Positions 1-13,428 of a stretch of DNA of 64,000 nucleotides are shown here, one piece after another. The translations under genes were made by a program, and so were the position numbers. The DNA comes from Dipylidium caninum (lineage: Eukaryota; Platyhelminthes; Cestoda; Cyclophyllidea; Dipylidiidae). Under the pieces are notes generated by a model. The model ran no database searches and was not told where the DNA came from. It saw only the letters and a list, made by a program, of their open reading frames with translations. The stretch's first letter is position 1. Every line of letters begins with the position of its first letter. The stretch is from NCBI GenBank assembly GCA_017562135.1, contig QEYB01000766.1, forward strand, positions 372,001 through 436,000, written 5' to 3'.

Positions 1-306
1 CCTTCTTGCTCAACCCCGAGACTTCGGTTCTCTGACGTCCCGAGTCTTCTTCAAGAAGACCCCTCGAGTCTCACAGGTGCAACGGTTCGCGCTTCTGTGA
101 GGTCCCGAGCAAAAACTTGCTTCGTGGCCTGCCTTCGGGGCTCTGACAGCCGTCTGCCGCCGCCTCCTTCGTTCTCGCAGGGGTCGTGGAAGACGGAGCC
201 GTGGACCAAACTAACAGACCCGCGCTTCCTACTCCTCTCCGCCGCCGTACACAGCCATTTATGCATGCCGGTGAAGAATGGCATTAATGTGAGAGTGAAG
301 ACATAC

Positions 307-421
307 CTGCCAATGAATTCACAGATTTTGTATTCCACCTCGATGTTCACACCCGTCTTGACAGTCACCTTGCGGTTGAGCAGGAACTCCTTCGTGTCTT
401 CATCGTCCTCGTTTGCGCTCT
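307..421 (-). CDS. Probable internal exon of an unrecognised gene
   Basis: This block has a good acceptor (tttttatgcag) at its 5' end and a good donor (GGCAG then gtatgt) at its 3' end on the minus strand, and is open for 37 full codons between them. The peptide starts with an acidic stretch (SANEDDEDTKEF) followed by a hydrophilic, beta-like segment (NRKVTVKTGVNIEVEYKICEF). The entry phase is 1 and the exit phase is 2. I do not recognise the family. Neighbouring exons would lie beyond base 1 on one side and at higher coordinates on the other, but I could not link any with confidence. The call rests on splice signals plus codon quality only. Confidence 0.4.
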
Positions 422-429
422 CTGCATAA

Positions 430-3400
430 AAATTAGTTTGTCTGGCAAAATCACATAACTGTCACATCATAAAAACCTTGCCTTACTTGCAAAAGTCTGG
501 ATAGTGGAAAAACCCCACTCGCCTGCCGTCAATTGGGCTGGTGCATCACAAGTAGACTATTTCATCAATTTTCCCCTTTCTATGCTGCCTCAACTAACCA
601 CGCGAAGAGGCGAAGACATTAGTCCAAAATTTAGCCTTTACGCTCCGCTTTCGCATAACTTCACACCAAATAAGTTGCCTCCGGCTGGTGAGGAGAAGGT
701 GCCGCCTTCCTCCCATTTTCACATATCCTCCGCTAATCAGGCAGTCGGTACAAGTCAGGGAAAACTATATCAAAGTCTGCCGTCACGACAAATTTGCTAA
801 AAGTCCGGTGAATGATATCATCCCTGCGATTCTCCGTTTACTCCACATATCGTCCTGGTTTGGCTCGCGAAATGCTCGAAACCTTCTTCCCCTTGTTAGA
901 CAATTCAAACTGCTCTGACATTAACACATCAGAAACGCGTTGTCTATTCTACTCCCATCCTAATACAATGCACTATTTCGCTGCCCGGGTTGCCTTCTCC
1001 CTGTCCATGTGACTGGTGCATTAGGAGAAAACTGGGCGAAAATAAGCATATAGACTAGAGAGGTGCGGTCCAACTTACTCTGCTTGAGCGTCTCCCTGCG
1101 GTTGCGGACCTTGGAGAGCATTGTTACTAGTGTTGTGGCAGAGCGTGTCTCCGAGAGTTATCCACGAGGCACAGATGCATTGCTGGAAGCAGAAGGGAGA
1201 AGGAGGACGACGGGGCGAACGATGATAAGACGTGAGCACTTGTTCTCTTCGCACTGAGACTGGCGTTTCTCGTCTCGCGTACCACGCTATATTCCGTTCT
1301 GGCTAGTCTGTGTGTGCGTGCTTTTTTGCGATTTTTGCCCAGCCATTGATTCCCCTCGAAGGGCTTGTGCGTGCAAGCGCACATCTCATTCACCATTTCC
1401 ATTGGTCGAGTGGAAATTATGCCCAGCGACACACACGAGCAGGCACGCACGCACACAGGTAGAAAGCAGACAGGCTTTGGTAGTGGCGCTGGATTCTGCT
1501 GCTACTGCCACTGCTGATGCTGCCACCGCAGCACACTTTAATGACCTTGGAAATCACACGAAAACGCGAAGTGTTACCCGTGGTTACTGGCAAGCGGCCA
1601 CAACTAAGGCCAGGCTACACGTCAATTGACAGCTGTGCAGCTGGCACCCTCCCACGTCTTAATTGCCCTTTCGCTGTAATACCGCCTCCACAACCCCTCA
1701 ATTCAGTTAAACTCTACTCGGACGTCTGGACGACAAGCCTTAACACTTTCCCCACGCCTCTGCGGCAATTGCTCCGCTCCTGAGGCTCGTCACTAGCCGG
1801 ATGAGCTGCGTTTGAAACTTCAAAGGGGGCATAAAATGTCCGTCGAACGAAATGCAACCTTTAAAGCCGAATTAGGCTGGCATCATTGGTACATCCTTTA
1901 TTATTTGCTGCGCTCGGAGACATAAAAACTGCCTTATCGCTTCTCGTTCGTTGATTAGACGGCTCCCGTATGTCTAGTGAAGCAACTGCCTTCACCCCTC
2001 ACGTTCAAAGGGGCTGCTCGACAGTCCCACTGACGGCAGTCCATTACTTCGTCCTCTTAGGTGGTCGTTTTGATTCCCACCTTCATTCGATTGCCCTAAT
2101 ATCCCGTTGGCTATTGCCACGGTAACTGAAATGAGGGCGCTTTGAAGCAAACCCATGACCCGTGTGGTGTGGGCTTCCGTCACCCTCGGGCGGTGCTGCG
2201 TATTTCTGCCCGCAGTCCAGACTGACTGTGGCAGTAGGTCGCGGCAACTAGGTGCGATGGCAGCTGTTTCGTAGTTGGCATCGCCACACTTAACCCTGCG
2301 TAGACCCGTGACTCTCAACACATGCACACATACCCACCCACATACACACACCCGTGATACGATCACAACTGGGAATTGTGCCTGTGCGGAGAAGGCAGTC
2401 GACATCAAAAAGACTTGGAAGTAATCACGTGGCCGATCATTTAAGTCAGATGACGTGCCCATTCTCCTTGTGGTCGTGTATATGCGGGTGTATGTGTTTA
2501 ACTTGACTGATCGTGTGCCAAACGCCAAAGTAGATGGAATGTCGTGTAACCATCATTCCTCCGATTGTCTACCCCGCTCGCTGTTGTCGGTGATGTGTTC
2601 GCGACAATGGGCTACAAGGAGCCGCGGTATGTGCACACATTAAAAAAGTGACAGGCGAAAGATGACAAGTGACATGTGCTGGAGGAGTGGCTTTTGGTCA
2701 GGTGTCCAAGTGCCGAAAATTTCATTTATCATACAAGTCAGAGTGGAATCAGTCATTAATGAATGTGGGGCTAAATGATAGACTTGTTGAGGCCTTTTGT
2801 GTTTAACGAAAGAGCCGATTTAGCCGAAGGAGGACATCACTTTCACTGTTTATGTCCTCCTCACGCCACACCTGCAGCTCATCCAGGCAGCCTGTCTTGA
2901 CAATCTCAATAGCGGCAATAATGAGGTTTTACGAGGAGTTTCTTGCGCTTCCAACACCTCCACTGTAAGTTGTCCTGGCGCGATTCAATCACTGGGCTAT
3001 TGACAACAACTGATGAGTTTCGTGGAGTGGCGTTGGCATAACGTAAACCTGAGATGGAGGCGAAAGGAGGGCAAGGCATGCGGTTGCCAGTCGTTCCTTC
3101 ATCGTGTAAAAAAGTGGCCGTGAGAAGGGCGAGGAAGAAGGTGAGCAAATAGGCTGAGGGAGACGTCAATCACCTCCTGCATTTTCAGCCCATTGGTTAG
3201 CATTTCCACGAGGTAAGCAATAAACAGCAGTGAACACCCCCAAGTCTGTTTCATACATGCACCGATGTTATTAAGGAAAGGTTAAATTATTCACGACTTT
3301 CTCTAAAATGTCAACAGTTGTGCATGTGCCAGCTCCGCCTTCGCTGTTCGCTTCGCCTCTCACCGATTAGTGAACTCCTACCGCCTCGTCAAGTGCTCTT

Positions 3401-6400
3401 ACGCAGAGGTCTCCATGGAGAAGCAGTACACCGTCGCTTTGGCGTCCTTTGAATTCTTCGTAGGCGCGGGTTGGAAGTCCTAATAGAACAGTATTGAAGA
3501 CGTGGCAAAAGGGACTGTCGAGCTGGGGGCAAATTACGGTGACGAGAGTGACCACCTCCACGATGGTGGTCAACATCGAGGAGACTGCAAATCTAACAAC
3601 TAAATAAGAACAGAGTCGGGAGAAGCCCGCCAAGTATGCCTAGCCTCGAACTCATGCGCACACTTCACCGCCGAACCCGATTTAAATGGTCTCCTACAGG
3701 TCGTGCTAGGCGTAGACCGGAGACTGGCATCACTTCTGCAACTCTCTGTGGTTGCGGTCAAGGGATGCTGGGCTTGGGGTCTTGGTATTTAACCACAGGA
3801 TCGTCAGTTACCCTTGTTCTGGCTGCTTTTAACACGATATGTGCGTGGTGCAGCATTGAAAAAAAAGGCGAGAGTTTGACGCACATTCAATACAACGACA
3901 TCTGAATGTCTCATTGTGCACGAATAGTTCCTTACGGTTTCGTAGAAGTCCACCAACCTACAGTCACGAGCGCAAGTCCAACATGATCTGCCCCTTTTTG
4001 CTTCATCTCGCCTGTTCGGCTTAAATATGCCAAGAATGCGCCATCCACTTTGGCTGTCCCCTTTGGTAAAAGCGCTCGGGGGAAGTCAAACAGCGGTCTA
4101 GACACCAATTGCTGCTGCCTGTCACACGCGGAGGCACATATTTCCACACGTCCCCTGCATCCTCGTGCCCAAATTTTTTTACAATTTTCGTACACGCTTT
4201 GATTAGTTAGTTGCGATTGTCGCCGGAGCCCAGCGATGATTGTAATAAGTCGGCGCGAACCACCTGCACCCGCGAGGGAACCGAGGCGCTACTGAAGCGG
4301 TGTCCTCAGCGCAAGTCAACGCTTGTTAAAAGCGGGTGCTGTCGGACTCTCCGTGTCCTGGGTCCGAGATCCGCGCCCAGCCTCCTCCCGCTTCCACTGG
4401 CTGGTAAAGCTTAAAGAGAGAAAGGCGAGAGTGCGAAGTTGTCTCACCACGTAGAAATGCGGACGGTTGACGTCAACGAAAGCTGCTTCCCCCCCGACCG
4501 GTGAATGTTAATTTTTCAGCCCATCTCAATAGGGGGAAGTATTTTCTCTTGTAGAGAGGAGGTGCCACGTCTCCACAGACAGGGCGATTTTTAAATGTGC
4601 ATATATTCCGAGCTGCGATTTAGTGACTACCCTCTGGCACGGCCGGTGGGTGTGGCATTTGGGCAGGAATTTTAATGCGTCTTGGAAGGAGATAAGCAAA
4701 TTTCGATGGCCGGAGCGAATGCATGCACTACAAACGGCGATAGGGGGCTTAAGCAAGTCCGACACGCAAAAAATGGGGGAAGAGAATGAGCCGAATCGAG
4801 AGCCCTTCTTTTTAACAGAATGAGTAGTTAGAAAACTACTGCCTGTAAGGTCAAGGATAACATCTTGAAATTCATTTGGACATTCGCTATGATTGTGTTT
4901 GCGAAGCCGAAGGCGGCAGCGAATGGCGGAGACGAATCGTCAATCCACGACCATCTGGTAAACAGAGTCAAAGCGGTTAGAAGTGGAAGGTGGAAGGTGG
5001 ACAAGGACGCATCGAGATGAAGGTGTTCCACTGATGCGTGGTCTTGCAGAGAACCACCGAACCTCGCTCTCCGGACGAAGGTGGAAAATCTTGAGAGACC
5101 TGGAATTGTTAACCTTTTTTCCGACCCGCGGCCGTTCGCGCATATGTTTAAAAAGGTTCATCTGAAGGCCCAAAAAGGGATTTTAGACTGACGGTAGCGC
5201 AATCACTACTGGAAGTCACATAAGCAAGCTAATGAAGTGTTTTACATGATGCAAATGCTTGAGTCTCTACGCAATTAAGACTCTGACTGTTCCGCCACCA
5301 CTAAACATCCCTCGAACTTGTCGGAGCATAAAGGCAAACTGGCTAATTAGGAGTATGGACTGGGCTGCATTGTTGTGGGAGGAAAGGGACGAACAAGGTC
5401 GGAAGTTCGCAAAACACAAATCCGTCTGAAATTCATTCCCTTCCGACTGACTAGTCCCTAAACTTTTCACTTACTAACTCAAAGTCCGGTCTGAATAACC
5501 CACACGGAAAAGAGGCTCAAGTGGGGGTGGGGGCCTTGTTAACGAAGAAATGTGCAGCCCGACGGCCGAAAGTAGTTTTTCGCGTGGATACACCCCGTAA
5601 AGTTGTCAGGCCTCCTCGGTCTGTTGCCGATCCTCTGAAAGCGGACCACAAGGCAGTACGTGCACAGCCTCGGGGGTTCCCGTGCCTGCCAAGTGCAGTC
5701 GACCCAACGACGACGCTGTGGCACAGGCGTGCACTCCAGGTGCCTTTAAATCACCTCCGCACACCAATTTTCGTGACGCGACCCCTGTAAAATGGGACCG
5801 AACATGAGCCATTTACACCTGCTAACGTGTGCAAGTAGTTGCGCTCGGCATAAAAAAGCGGATTCTGGTTCCAAAGGTGATAAAATAGCCCCGCCAACGA
5901 CTGATCTCTTTTCAAGGCGTCGTAAGACGCGGACTGGAGACGCCACCCTAGGAGATTTGTGGATGATACGCGCCAGTTGCGGGTCAGCGAAGATCGCGAC
6001 AGGATAAAATACTCATGGGACGGGTTTTAGTTGGCGGCGAGAGTTTAGTTTGAGAGATTTTCGACGGCGACTGCGTCCCGCATCATCAGTGGCGTCCACA
6101 ACCCTACATGCTTGGCAGCTACTCAAAGTCGGAGCGTCTGATGACATGCAGTGAAGAAGCAACTTGCATTCATCGCAGCTCGCCTCAAGGCTAAAGTCAG
6201 TGCCATCTACTATTCTTTTCGCAGTCTCTCGAGAAAATTTCTGTTCTGCCGGAAAGTTATGTCTGTTTCCGTACTATTTCGACACGTAGCACAAGTGTCA
6301 TTGTGGCGCTTTCGGTTCCCCATTTTTATCGCCTAATGCATATATAATGACGTAGCAAGCCATTTAAAATAAAGTTGGATCACGATGTTTGTAGTCATGG

Positions 6401-9400
6401 CTCCCGAAAGGGTCTATCTACACCGCTGTATTTTATAAGAATCTCAACAGGGCAGAAATGCTACAGAATCATGGAGAAACTAGTCGAAAGCGATCAGTGA
6501 AGGCGCATCTTCTCTGAAGACGTGCAGAAAGACTCAATTCAGCTCAACAAATGGCTTTCGGACCATGTGCGGACTGCAGAAGTGGAGTGGAAACATTCAC
6601 GATGGCTGCCACGGAAATGAACTCGGAATGATTTTGGATGAGCGAGTCGACATGTTCAGATCTCCGCTTACTCGGAACAAAATGGGGGTCCTTCTTCAAC
6701 TGCACCCCAACTTGAGATGGAAAGTGGATTACTTGCGGAGAACTCGTAATGAAAGTGACATATTGTGAACCCGGAGAACCTGGTGCTCCCACCTCTGAAA
6801 CAAATTTTCCTCCGCAGAGGAGAAGGGTGTGGTGCATGAGGCGGGACCATTCGAGGGTCGATGCATCGCGAGCTCGTAAGAACCGGACGAAAAGTTGAAC
6901 TGGGAGAAGCAGTGTCAGCAAGTGGATGACTTAAAGACAGCAGTCGGAGGAAAAGAGGCAGGCGATGTTGAAGAGGAAGGATGTCATACTGCGTCTGCAC
7001 GCTACTATGGGGACTCGTGAAAGACTTGTTGAAGGAGGCTGGAAAACTCTCTCGCATCTGCCATATTCCACGGACTCAACACATACCCTCTGACTGCCGA
7101 GCGTTTTTGTCATTACAAAGTTTTTTGAAGGGTGAGGAAAATTTGAAAATGAAGACGCTACGAATCAGAGAGTAGTCCATTTTCTCATCAAAATTTGAAG
7201 TATTTTCCATAAATGGGATATTCAAATTGTCCCCACGCTGGCAGGAATTCATTAACGGCAATTACAATTATGTTACTTCACAAAGTAAGAAAAAATTGTA
7301 CCTTGTTTTTGGCTCAGAATAAAAGATAATTTTCCGGTGACCAGACAAGGCCTCCTCTCGATTCGCGAGCCCCACTAGGCCGTGCTGCAAAGGGCGAGGA
7401 GGAGAAGGGAGGCAGCAGGAGGCCGTGGACAACCTCCGGGTGGTTAAATACGCACTTAGAACAGGTGTCCTTTAAACTCATCATTCACGTGGAGAGGTGA
7501 GAGCGCGGAGTGAAAGACGACACCTTCGCCCGCTCTCCGCCCACCCTTCAACCTTCACGAGAGCCTTCTATTCGTCCAACGCCGGTGCTACCAAAGTACG
7601 TGGCGGCACTTTACCTTCCACCGGAGGACACATAAGTGGGAAAACACTGTGCCATGAGAATTTGTGTCTTATCCCGAAATTATCGTGTGCAATATCCGCA
7701 GCTATAAATGTTCTCACGAGGTGGGACAATTGCGGTGGAAGTGCCGGAGCAGCGCGGGTGGCAGAAGCATTCACTCCGTGTTAGCACACACACACAAGGA
7801 GAACAAGGAATCCTTTGAGATGGAGAGGAGCGTCTGTCCTGAGGACCCATTGTGTAATTTTATATCTCGAAGACCAGTCCCGCCCTCGGCGATGTGACCC
7901 CTTCGCCCTGAGTCGTTCTATGAGTCAGTTAGAAATCCTGCTAAGCGGTAAACATTTGGGCAGACAAAACAAAAGCCCCCATTCCTCTCCTTTTCTCATA
8001 ATTACTCTTCCTGTTCTCCCTTCTCTGATTTGAGCCGTGAAGATCTTTTCTTGCAAAGTTGTGTTTCTCCTCACCGCGGCGGATAAATACGCCTTTTAAC
8101 GGGTCACCGGTGCTCGTCGGTGGCGTCGCCTTCCTGTCATCCTGCGGCTCTCTCCTACTTCATTCTATTGCAATTAACCCGTTTTACCAAAGGATGACCT
8201 TTCAAAGCCCCCAACATGCCATTAGTGAAGCACTTTGAATGCGAATCAAGTGTGGTAACAAGTGAGAGAAGCTCCTTCTTCCTAGGAAAATCGTCTTCTC
8301 TTCTCTTCCCCTCAAGGACGTGTGAACCGCCTGCACTTCTTCTGTGGCCGAGGTGTATGCTTTTCGCATTCGTGGCACTCTCGAGGGTATCAACTGGGCA
8401 ACTCGAAACTGAATTGGGTGGGAAAGACTTACAAATTCCTGGAACACCTTGAGTTTATCAAATTAGCTCCGCCAAGACGAAAAGAGTATCATTTGCCTTA
8501 GGCGTTCAGCCTCCATTTTTCCATTTGGGCAATCGCTCTCGCCTCAGATCCTCGGATGAGAAGAATTAAAACGAAGGCCTTTTTGGCCCCACATATTTGC
8601 ATAAAGTCCACTTTTACTGCCCTTTTTGCCCATCTCTGGCTTTTTACGTCTCGATGGGGTAAACGATAAATTCACCTCGGAGGAACATGAACCGCCCACG
8701 AATGTAAAATTGGAATTTATTAAAGTTGCACTTAGTACATCGTCTGTGGAGAAGTTGGCACCACTCGCATCTAAAAGTTCCATGCTTTGGTAGCTAAGTG
8801 CTACTCCTTGATTTGCTTTCCTGAGTCTACAATTTCACAAGGGAAAAATTGATCCTTCGGGGGAGACCGAATGCGCGAAATGGTCGGCAATACTTTAGGG
8901 AAATGAAGCGTCGGGTGATAGGAAGATTATGAGATGATCGTCAGGCCCGGAGAACAGCGCATCTCCCCATGGTCTGGGCCCTCGGCCACCGCAATTCCGT
9001 AACCCGTCGCTTGTGAACGGTGATAATTTGTGTGTAATAGTCGCAGAATCATTTCGCAGCATCGTGATACACATTTTGAATGTTATTATGGGACCTTCTT
9101 TGTCCTCCTCTATTGTGTTTTGGTCCTCGCTTTCCCCAAAGGAACCACTTTAGAGGTAACAAAGTCGGGTCGTCAACATGTCATGATTCCATCGGTTGAC
9201 AAGGCCTCTATGGGTCAAGAGACCCTAAGCCGATCCATCACAACTCGCCTAACGTGGAAAATTTCTGTCTGTGCATTATCTGTAGATAAAATTTTGCTTT
9301 TAAGACTGGTAAATGGCAGTGCGGTTACTTCGAATCCGTTTAGTGGAGCTAAACTTCTCAGCTCATCATTACTTTCAGCAGATACGTCAATTTTGATAAA

Positions 9401-10740
9401 AATTGCCAAGCACGATGCTCATAGAGCTTTACACGAGGGGTAAACGCCAACGGCGACTCAAATTTAGAGCCAAATGGTAAAATGAAAAGCAATGGTACTC
9501 AAAAGTGTGATTTTGTCTCGGTTCTTGACAGATCGTTAGGTCTCATCGCCCGCATAAACGTTGACGCCGACTTCGCCAAAGGTCAAAAACTATTCCTTGT
9601 CACTCCGCATCAGCGATCGACTGCCACGCAGAGGACCGATTTGGAAACCAGCCATTTAGATTTGTTCGGATGACATTTAAATCGACTTACGCCCTGTCGC
9701 CCCGCTAAGTGCCCCTTTTTCTTACTTATCATCACCGGTCCCATCACACAGTAACAACCGAGTGGACCGCAAATGAAGAACCGTCAGGCAGCGCGAATTA
9801 CGACCTTTGGCCTGTCTTCAACCCCCTTTCATCTCCCCGACCCACCGGCCTGCTATCACTTTGTACAAATCACATCAAAGGTTGCCTTAACAACTTTGTT
9901 GCATTCTCGTCAGGTGACTAAGTAGGTGGAAGAAGGAGGAAATCACTCTCAAGGCAGACACAACTTTAACACGTTTCTAAGGACATTTACAAAAACACAG
10001 GGTGGAAGAGAAGCGTTAAGAATAGACTTGCCCAGTGCAAGTCACATGCGAGTCTGAATTCACGAGAGCGTTTTGTAGTGGGATTTTGTAACAACCAATT
10101 CCGGCTAAATTCTCCATCCTCCTCTCGTCCTGAGAACCACTGAAGTTCACAGTATCATTCTTCAGTTCGAAATAAATTGAAACGATTCTATTAGTCGTAA
10201 ACCAGAATCGTGCAAAGAGGATCACAACTCGCCTGCACCAAGTCTTGCAGTCTTTTACGCGGCAGTCGAAGACATTTTGCCAACAACCTTACGAACCTCT
10301 TCGTTTATGTTCACATCCACGCCATCCGATGGTTTTTCCCATTTCTCCCACAGAATATACGTCAGCGCCATCTACTACTTGGGGCACCTTAGATATGCGT
10401 ACCCGCTTTGTCGTACGAAACAAATCTTTTTTTCACGTACCCTACGTGCACGGTCAGTCAGATAGGGTTAACAACGTTCTTCCCTCCACATTAACCTTGT
10501 CTATTAATAAAGGCGGAGGGAATAAAGGCAGAACTAACGGAATTCCTCACAGACAGGAGAAAGCCGACCCTAGCAAAGTCCACGCCATGTGGGCATTGCA
10601 TAATATGGAAGTCCTTGTTTTCCCAACAACATAAAAGGTCTTTGCCTCGACATCAGAACGAAAGTTAGGCTGTTTTCCACACAAGTCACCAAGCTAAAAT
10701 AAACAGCTCCCAACATGAGAACTAGTTATTTCTTTCAAAA
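430..10740. other. Gene-poor stretch with no confident gene
   Basis: About 10 kb in which I find no exon chain that I can support. The open frames are short, lack family similarity and mostly lack matching splice sites. Short CA/GT-rich simple-sequence patches occur near 1,430-1,460 and 2,320-2,352. On the minus strand between roughly 2,820 and 3,240 two short open segments look protein-like but cannot be joined consistently. The stretch could be a long intron of a minus-strand gene that includes the exon at 307-421, or intergenic DNA. Confidence 0.4.
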
Positions 10741-10747
10741 AGAATTG

Positions 10748-10753
10748 TTTATT
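10748..10753 (-). terminator. Candidate polyadenylation signal
   Basis: TTTATT on the plus strand reads AATAAA on the minus strand, about 60 nt downstream of the stop codon of the small minus-strand ORF at 10,814-11,020. Position and strand fit, but the hexamer is common in AT-rich DNA. Confidence 0.35.
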
Positions 10754-10813
10754 TTGCCAGATGCATTCGAAGCAGCCACATGAAGCGATAGCTTGGATCA
10801 ATGGCGAGCACAC

Positions 10814-11020
10814 TTAACTAATCTTATCAACATTTCTTGCAACCCACATTGTCTTCAGAGACGACGGCACACTCGGGACGGCAATTTCTCGCCACTTGGA
10901 CGGCATGACATGAGGTAATGCAATCAAAATGTCCTCCTCCGTCTCCGCACTACTTGATAACGTTTCATCTGAGTCTCCCATGAAATAGCCGAGTAAACTT
11001 GGGCCATTTATAGCCGACAT
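10814..11020 (-). CDS. Small unrecognised ORF, single exon or last exon
   Basis: A 68-codon frame starts with ATG in a fair context (A at -3) and ends in TAA. The peptide begins MSAINGPSLLGYFMGDSDE, has a Ser/Glu-rich acidic middle, then a segment with LPHVMPSKWREI, and ends in a basic helix-like tail. A minus-strand AATAAA lies about 60 nt past the stop (10,748-10,753), which fits a transcript 3' end. The frame is also open for about 20 codons upstream of the ATG, so this may be the last exon of a longer gene. I do not recognise a family. Confidence 0.35.
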   Translation of the reverse strand: MSAINGPSLLGYFMGDSDETLSSSAETEEDILIALPHVMPSKWREIAVPSVPSSLKTMWVARNVDKIS

Positions 11021-11539
11021 TTTTGATTCAAAATAGGTTAGATTCTTAAGCTTCGCCGAAGAACCAACGCTCCAATGGCAAAAACATCATCATCCCTCCC
11101 GTTTCATTTTCCGTCACGTCAAGTGCTGTTTTAAGTCATTAAGTGTCACGTAAGAATCGTTTGCAGACGCGGCCAAAAAACGGGGATACTAGTAGAATGT
11201 TCTTTTTGTGCATTTGACGTACTAACACTAAGCGTCCAGTCATATAAATTTGCAATAAATCCATCCATTTGCTAAAACAAGACAAAAAACGAATACAAAC
11301 TTCTACTTATCACTATGAGTAGCATGTGGTCGCAAGTAATACATTTTGGTCATGAGTAAAACAATCCTCCGATTATCCTCCATGAGATAACACGACTAAA
11401 TGATGGTTAAAAAATTAGTAGACGGGAGAAAACAGGGGGAATAGAAACGTATTAAAACCGCGTGCACAATAGGAGAAAGCGCAAAAATATCCAAATGCAA
11501 CCTCAAGATTCCCCAGCCAACAGTTTCTCCATAGTTGCC

Positions 11540-12388
11540 TTAATCACAGTCAATAACGGTTGCTCCGGCGGATGGAACTGTTGCCTCCTCTTGTTTACCC
11601 ACAGCTGCCTCTCCAACAGTGACTCGTTCCAGGAGCCTGGTAAGGAAATGATGAATAGCAGTAAGCACGCATTACCTGCCATATAAGTCAGTAAATAAGC
11701 AACAAACGCTAAAATTTTCGACGCGAATGGACTATGCCAGAAACATTAGGCACAATATGACTGGTTCAAAGTCAATCTGATTAATGAATATTCCTCAACA
11801 AAAATGAAATGAAATTTAACTAACGCCATTCACTCCGATTCCCAATCTTATACAAAAGACTATCTGATGAAATTCTATGAAGGTTACGCCATAAGTAGTT
11901 CTTTTCCTTGGGCACCTGCAAACAAAAATTATATTACCCAGACTACAAAAATAGTAACAATTGCATACGAACCAGATAGAGGAATACAAATCAACGTAAT
12001 TCCGAGGGACTTGAGTAATTAATTTATCAAGTTGCTCAAGGAAAGAGGGCAAAAAAGTAAGGGAGTTTTCTAGATCCTCAAAACCGAAGGTCTGATTGAA
12101 TAAACATGCAACACTTGATTGACGCTGGTTTAGGCGATGTTCAAACACAACATCTGAGAGCTAGAAAGCAGAGAGGCTAGTAAACTTAGTTCACCTCAAG
12201 TCTAAACAAACCCCATTGAGGGTGAATAAAGGAGGGATGACGAGGAATGCCACCTGATTAGCCGGATGGCATAAAACCAGTGACCTCTTAAAAACTTCAC
12301 ATTCTCCGCTCCCGATTTAATCAGATAAACACTAATATTTTCACCCAAAGCACATCTCAAAGAGGCGAGCACTGCGTTAACCAAATAA
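11540..12388 (-). CDS. Unrecognised multi-exon gene, 3' part
   Basis: Four minus-strand exons fit together. One ends at 12345 (start 12388 or 12371; donor TTTGG then gtgaaa). The second starts at 12153 after ctctcag and ends near 11980. The third is 11915-11854 after tttgtttgcag. The fourth is 11636-11540 and ends in TAA. The join from the third to the fourth is phase 2 and keeps the frame. The second exon encodes a helical, leucine-rich segment (FEDLENSLTFLPSFLEQLDKL), and the C-terminus is Glu/Ala/Val-rich. The donor of the second exon is uncertain; a gtatgc site fits phase 0. Exons further upstream are expected; a coding-like block ending at 12511 could be one, but its phase does not match. 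I do not recognise the family. Confidence 0.4.
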
Positions 12389-12569
12389 CTTCGTAATTGA
12401 AACGGTTAATAAGATAGAGGAGCTCTACGTTCCCATCTTGTGTTACATTCGCCACCTGGCAGAGCGTTTCGCACGGGTCTCCGAAATGCTCAGCATGATT
12501 GCAAACAGCTACTGAGGACGCGATAAACTTGTCGTATTTTCTGAGCCTTTGCTAAGGTGACTCAGTGAC

Positions 12570-12605
12570 ACCACATGAACAAATGCTTTTAAAAATTCAT
12601 GTGGT
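12570..12605. repeat. Perfect 10-bp inverted repeat (hairpin)
   Basis: ACCACATGAA at 12570-12579 is perfectly complementary to TTCATGTGGT at 12596-12605, with a 16-base AT-rich loop. It lies between the R3HDM4-like gene and the unrecognised minus-strand gene. No function is evident. Confidence 0.5.
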
Positions 12606-13428
12606 AAAATAAAAGGGCGTTTAAGCAACGAGGCCTCACTCTCCCATGCTAAATGGGGGGATGAAATTAAACCTAGCTCAATAAATTACCTTCCTTCGTA
12701 AGGAAAAAAAGTATGTGGAGTCCAATGTCTCTTTTTAATCTTACTGAAAAAGTAGTTGGTCCTTTCCACCAACCCATTTTCCTTTTAAAACTATGAGACT
12801 ATAGAGTTCATACAAAGAAATGAAACGAAAGACCTCGTCAACCTACGACGTAATTGCATGACCAGGTATTCACATACACACGAGACCCGTGGCTGAAACG
12901 TGTTCAACAGTTAATAAAAGAAGCATGACGGGGTACTGAAGGTTGAGCATTTCTCCCGAGTCAATAGGAATGACACTCTCACCCTGATACTTTACTCAGC
13001 ATAACCTTTTCGTTGAAATAGACTTGAACGGATCACAATTGCACCCCGCCTACAAACGACTTGAAAGACATCTCCAAGATCTCAAAATAAGTATACATCG
13101 GGAATAATCAAATGTACAAAGGGATTGCGGTTAATGACGCGCTAAAAACTGAATTTGCTCAAACGGGCTTGAAGAACCAAAAAACGTTAAGATCAAGTGA
13201 TTCACAGAACAAAAATTAGTTAAGTTTATGATGAGCACAACAAAAAACAATAACAAAGTAGTTAGTTAGATCATAATCTTTGGATTCAAAAAGATTATGT
13301 TGACAACAGATATTGCCTAAATTACACAAGTGCCATGTTAAAAAATCACTATCAACAGCGCGGTTATGCTAACTCGATATTGACGAAAGACGTAAAACAT
13401 TAATGACATCGTGTTTTTTCTTAACACA

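Noticed and set aside
9030..9443. 137-codon plus-strand ORF
   Set aside because: Composition is not protein-like, no family features and no paired splice sites; likely chance.
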